Positions 60,556 to 64,000 of a stretch of 64,000 nt of DNA are shown one piece after another; position 1 is the first letter of the stretch, and every line of letters starts with the position of its first letter. The DNA is from Gordionus sp. m RMFG-2023 (lineage: Eukaryota > Nematomorpha > Gordioida > Chordodea > Parachordodidae). Made by a program: the position numbers and the translations under genes. A model generated the notes under the pieces. That model did no database searches and was not told the DNA's origin. It saw only the letters and a program-made list of their open reading frames with translations. The DNA lies in the NCBI RefSeq assembly GCF_954871325.1, contig NC_088775.1, positions 40,897,561 to 40,961,560 of the forward strand. The letters are read 5' to 3'.

Positions 60556-60622
60556 TTACTAGGGGATTCGAACTCGCACCTTAATTTCAAAGGCAAACGT
60601 TCTTACGGTTCAGCTCCTTTAA
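60556..60622 (-). other. tRNA-like relic (A and B box words)
   Basis: On the minus strand AGCTGAACCG fits a loose A box and, 38 bases on, GAGTTCGAATCC fits the B box. Between them CCTT...AAGG could be an anticodon stem. The T stem does not pair well and the acceptor stem is absent, so this is not a functional tRNA; a decayed tRNA gene or the head of a tRNA-derived SINE is more likely. It lies inside the hAT element at 60,065-63,333. Confidence 0.35.
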
Positions 60623-60989
60623 GCTTTATATTTTGTTATAAAAATCTTTATTTGATTTTTTAAAATTAACTAAATTTAATCATTATTTATTATTTTTCAT
60701 TGGATTATTAAGCTCTAATACTATTGGTTTAAATTTATTTTCTTTATTTTTTATTGGCTAAGGTAAATTATTTTTAATTATTCGATTTTTAATTAATTTA
60801 TAACGACCATTTTATTTTTTAAATTTTTTAAAAATGGAATATTAAAAATAGCTAACCATTTTCAACCACAAGTTTAATTTTTATTTAATATATTTTAACT
60901 ATTTTAAGGAAACATTTAAATCAATGGTAGTTGTTAACAGTTATTTCAGGTAATCATTATTTTTTTTTAAATATTTTAAGAATAATCTT

Positions 60990-61345
60990 TTAGAGGATGG
61001 GGAATGAGAATTTTCTCATTACTTTTATGGTCGTTGTTACCAGTTATTTCAAAATAATATCCAATTTTTATTCCATATAATCCCCTTCTCTCTTCAGGCC
61101 AGGTCCGATCCATTAAATGTAATGCTTTGCTTTAAGCTAAAATATATTTAATACAAAAAATTCCCAAGCAAGGTCCAAGGCCATAATAATTTTGAAAAAA
61201 AACCCCCAAGCCCAACCAACGATATGAAAATTTTGATAGTTGAGAACTGTAATAAAATATTTAAAAAATCTTAATGAATTTAAAAATACAATCAAAATCA
61301 GATTTTCGTGGGCCTTGATTTTTTTGATCAGGCTAGCCCAGGCCT
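60990..61345 (+). repeat. Duplicated block, copy A
   Basis: It starts AGAGGATGGGGAATGAGAAT and includes CCAAGGCCATAATAATTTTG, CGATATGAAAATTTTGATAG and TTGATCAGGCTAGCCCAGG. The same words in the same order recur in copy B at 61,660-61,956. A middle piece (GGCCAGGTC...CCATTAAATGTAATGCT) recurs separately at about 61,550. Order and strand are the same, so this is a direct duplication. Confidence 0.9.
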
Positions 61346-61659
61346 TAGAAAAATTTGTTTTAAGTCAATGTCTGACCCATAGTTAATAAAAAAAATTCCC
61401 AAACGTCCAAGCTGAATTTCCAAAGCTCAGCCAACCTATTAAGACTAAATGCATTTTTTGAGTAAAAAAATATTTTAATTGACTTTTACCAGAGTTCCCT
61501 ATAAATATTCTGTGTTAAATATTATGATAACCCTCTTCTCTCTTTGGGCCAGGTCTAATCCATTAAATGTAATGCTATGCTTTAAGTTAAAATATATTTA
61601 AAGCTATTAAGACTAAATGCTATTTTTTGAGTAAAAATATATACAGATTAGCTTTTAGC

Positions 61660-61956
61660 AGAGGATGGGGAATGAGAATTTTCTCATTACTTTTATGGTA
61701 GTTGTTACCATTTATTTCAACATAATATCCCATTTTTTAAAAATATATTTAAAGCTTTTACTTGATACAAAAAATTTCCCAAGCAATGTCCAAGGCCATA
61801 ATAATTTTGAAAAAAATCCCCCAAGGCCAACTAACGATATGAAAATTTTGGTAGTTGAGAAGTGGAATAAAATATTTAAAATATCTTACTGAATTTAAAA
61901 ATACAATCAAATTCAGATTTCCATGGGCCTTGATTTTTTGATCAGGCTAGCCCAGG
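61660..61956 (+). repeat. Duplicated block, copy B
   Basis: It matches copy A at 60,990-61,345 with roughly ten percent divergence by eye and lacks the middle GGCCAGGTC piece, which lies just upstream at about 61,545-61,590. The interval 61,346-61,659 holds further partial repeats (ATTAAGACTAAATGC twice). An open frame crossing copy B is not conserved in copy A and is not a gene. Confidence 0.9.
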
Positions 61957-62439
61957 TCTGACCATTACAAATTATATTATTAAGAAAACGTTTTACAAAT
62001 TTAATAAGTATTTTAAATGTAAAAAATTTCTTCAATAGTTATATTAAATACTTATTACGAATATATTACATATCTATATGTGAAATTATAATAAATTTTA
62101 GTTAATAATTAAAAATTATATTATTAAGAAAGCATTTTAGAAATTTAATAAATATTTTAAATGGCAATAAAACATCGTTATATTAAATACTTAGTACAAA
62201 TTTATATCTTACAAATTATTATTAAACAGACACTACAAATTTAGTTCAAATACTTAATTTTCCTATACTTAAGTAATTTATTTATGTTTTTTGCTACGGT
62301 TTGGATCTTCATTTTTTAAATATAACATTAATAGCCATTTTTGGGATTTTTACTGGTAACAAAATTGGGAACATCCCTTTTTTGGCGATTTATCGTTTAG
62401 CGATTTAAAACCGATACCGGCACGCGGCGTTAATTCCGC

Positions 62440-62822
62440 GCTTATAGTATATGGTTGTAAATTATTATAAAAAAATTTTTCACATTTTTGTCCCTTTTTC
62501 CTATATTTCTACCTTTTTTTATTCATTCTTTGCTCATCTCTTTGCTCCCCTAAAACCCATTTCCACCTTCACACGGTGGGGAGCGAACAGCAATGCTGAC
62601 TAACAGGAGCTCTGGTGTTATTAGTTATTATTATGCCCTTCGAGAAAGGCGGGTAATAATATTTTTCCCAATATTTAAATCAGAAATTAAGAATATTTTA
62701 TGAGGTATGATTTACAAATTTACCTCTTTTTCTACTAAATTTTAATATAATATAAGGTACAATTTTAATATCCAATATTTAAGAACATTAATTCCCGTCA
62801 TTCTTGACGGGCTATCAACTAG
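62440..62822 (+). mobile_element. Probable non-autonomous Helitron (3' end clear, 5' end approximate)
   Basis: A perfect 7-bp hairpin CCCGTCA-TTCT-TGACGGG (62,794-62,811) is followed after seven bases by CTAG (62,819-62,822) and then T. This is the standard Helitron 3' terminus: a hairpin, a short spacer and CTRR ahead of the target T. The sequence right after the T returns to hAT transposase, so the Helitron inserted into the hAT body. The 5' end is not certain; sequence character changes near 62,440, but no clean A/TC start was identified. No Rep/helicase is encoded, so it would be non-autonomous. Confidence 0.7.
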
Positions 62823-62847
62823 TATTAATATAAATGACATATCAAAT

Positions 62848-63036
62848 TTGATATCATATTGGCAGTGCCGGCTACTCAAGTAAGTGTGGAAAGATGTTTC
62901 AACAATTAAATTGCTATCTCATTATAGATGTAATTTGAGTAAGCCGAGTTTTGAAAATATATTAATTGTGAGGCTTAATAAAAAAAATTTAAGTAAAAAA
63001 AAGGAAAATATTGTTCATATTAAAATTAATCATTGA
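62848..63036 (+). pseudogene. C-terminal remnant of the 60,065-63,333 hAT transposase
   Basis: One frame reads FDIILAVPATQVSVERCFNN. After a short break near 62,908 the next frame reads LLSHYRCNLSKPSFENILIV, then RLNKKNLSKK, to TGA at 63,034-63,036. This is the hAT dimerisation signature (VPAT..SVER.F......R..L.....EN.L..RLN). The N-terminal and catalytic parts are not recognisable in the element. Confidence 0.85.
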
Positions 63037-63341
63037 TATATATTCTTATTTTTATTTTTATATTCATAAATTAAATATTATTTTATAATGTGCAATTAAT
63101 AAAAATGAAGGTTTTATATATGTGTTTTTTAAATTAATGATAAAATAAAAAAATAATTTCCCTATACATAATTGGAATGTAGGTTTGAATACAAAAGTGG
63201 CAAACCGGTTTTTAGAGGTTCGAACCGTACCTATATTTTAATTTTTTACGAACCGAACCTGAACCTCGAACCGTTATTTTTATCCGAACCTGAACCCGAA
63301 CCGAACTGATATTCGTTTCGGTTTGGATCCCTGATAATTAT

Positions 63342-64000
63342 ATATTTTATAAAGAAAATATTTTTTTAGAAAATTGGATTTAAAAGATTTTTTTGTCCTA
63401 ACTCCTAACCATGACAGACTATGTGTACATGGGACACACATATGTGATAGTTAGGAAAATCATGAAATAGAGGTCTAATTTATAAATCAGCAATCCAGTA
63501 AGAATAGAGACTAACACATTGGATTTTAATAATAATATTGTAATTCATAACCAATAACTATATTTAAAATTTTTTAGCAAAATTTATGAAAATGATCAAA
63601 TGGCGAGTCTCAACTATACTATGACCAACTATGATCGAGTCCACTAACTTTATATATATAATTCAAAATCATATTAATTCATTTTTATTGATTCTGAAAG
63701 TTTGTCAGACTGAAAAATAGAGTTTAAACTTTCCTATCTATATTAAAATTTTTAAAGCTCTATTTATAAATATAAAGTTTGCAAATATTTGGTATGCCAA
63801 AACACATTTTCTTCTGTAAAAATTAAAATAAGATGTTTTTTGGTGATCTCTTTTTCTTCAAATGTTGAAAATGCATTATATATCAGGCCGAGATATATGG
63901 CTGAGTAAAAAATGTCATTTTTCAAATTTATTTCATCCACGCGGCATAAAAATCGCCCATTGTCAATTGTTCACTTTGTATATATTTTGTCAAAATATAA
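63342..64000. other. AT-rich sequence, no gene seen
   Basis: This may continue the element whose tip lies at 59,938. GGGACACACATATGTGATAG contains a short dyad (CACATATGTG). No open frame or RNA gene is visible up to the window edge. Confidence 0.5.

Larger units (their letters stand above)
60065..63333 (+). mobile_element. hAT DNA transposon, 3.3 kb, degenerate, with 8-bp TSD
   Basis: The left end is CAGGGATCCAAACCTAACCG; the right end read inward is CAGGGATCCAAACCGAAACG. Perfect 8-bp duplications ATAATTAT lie at 60,057-60,064 and 63,334-63,341. Subterminal regions are rich in CCGAACCTGAACCG and AACCGGTTCGGGT words. Only the end of a transposase gene survives (62,848-63,036). The interior holds a tRNA-like relic, a duplicated block and a Helitron-like end, so it has taken secondary insertions. 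It is broken, but its ends are well preserved. Confidence 0.96.

Noticed and set aside
60556-60622. Functional tRNA gene
   Set aside because: The acceptor stem is missing and the T stem mispairs, so only a relic is plausible.
61665-61892. Open frame of 75 codons
   Set aside because: It lies in copy B of a duplicated block and is not conserved in copy A.

Overview
This window looks like a very AT-rich, gene-poor stretch of an invertebrate animal genome, probably heterochromatic or pericentromeric. No host protein-coding gene, rRNA or CRISPR array can be supported. Everything recognisable is satellite DNA or transposable-element sequence: an RTE-type LINE, several hAT DNA transposons, a MULE fragment, a Helitron-like 3' end, two decayed Ty3/gypsy copies and a small LTR element. 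The mix fits an arthropod or similar metazoan, but nothing in the sequence fixes the taxon.

Layout. (1) Bases 1 to about 30,860 are one satellite with a monomer of about 119 bp. It reads on + from 1 to about 12,020 and on - from there to about 30,860, so the array is a giant inverted repeat with a single switch point. Both arms carry higher-order repeats. (2) A 13-bp AT microsatellite (30,950-31,396) leads into an RTE LINE (31,485-34,602). Its endonuclease half has a few lesions and its reverse-transcriptase frame of 529 codons is open. (3) 34,603-39,390 holds A-rich filler, a cluster of CACATTGCC motifs, a small minus-strand LTR element (35,041-37,155) with PBS, PPT and LTRs, a MULE transposase fragment and a short tandem repeat. 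(4) 39,391-49,210 holds two copies of one Ty3/gypsy family facing away from each other. Both carry a zinc-knuckle reading frame 3' of pol. The second is interrupted by a 741-bp hAT element with a perfect 8-bp target duplication. (5) 49,423-53,700 holds hAT-like termini and a degenerate tandem array of about 125 bp per unit. (6) 53,708-58,300 is a hAT element with matching TIRs, an 8-bp TSD, and a transposase gene that appears to have one intron and only three lesions. It also contains an inverted, diverged second piece of the same transposase. (7) 60,065-63,333 is another hAT element with a perfect 8-bp TSD. It contains a duplicated block, a tRNA-like relic and a Helitron-like 3' terminus that splits the hAT body.

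The parts do not form a pathway. The window is a record of nested insertions: LTR elements and hATs inside older hATs and MULE debris, beside a large satellite. The most unusual points are the single-switch satellite with higher-order structure, the 3' zinc-knuckle frame shared by both gypsy copies, and the nearly intact intron-bearing hAT transposase whose frame is broken at a 14-G run. All calls come from reading the sequence; no database search was run.
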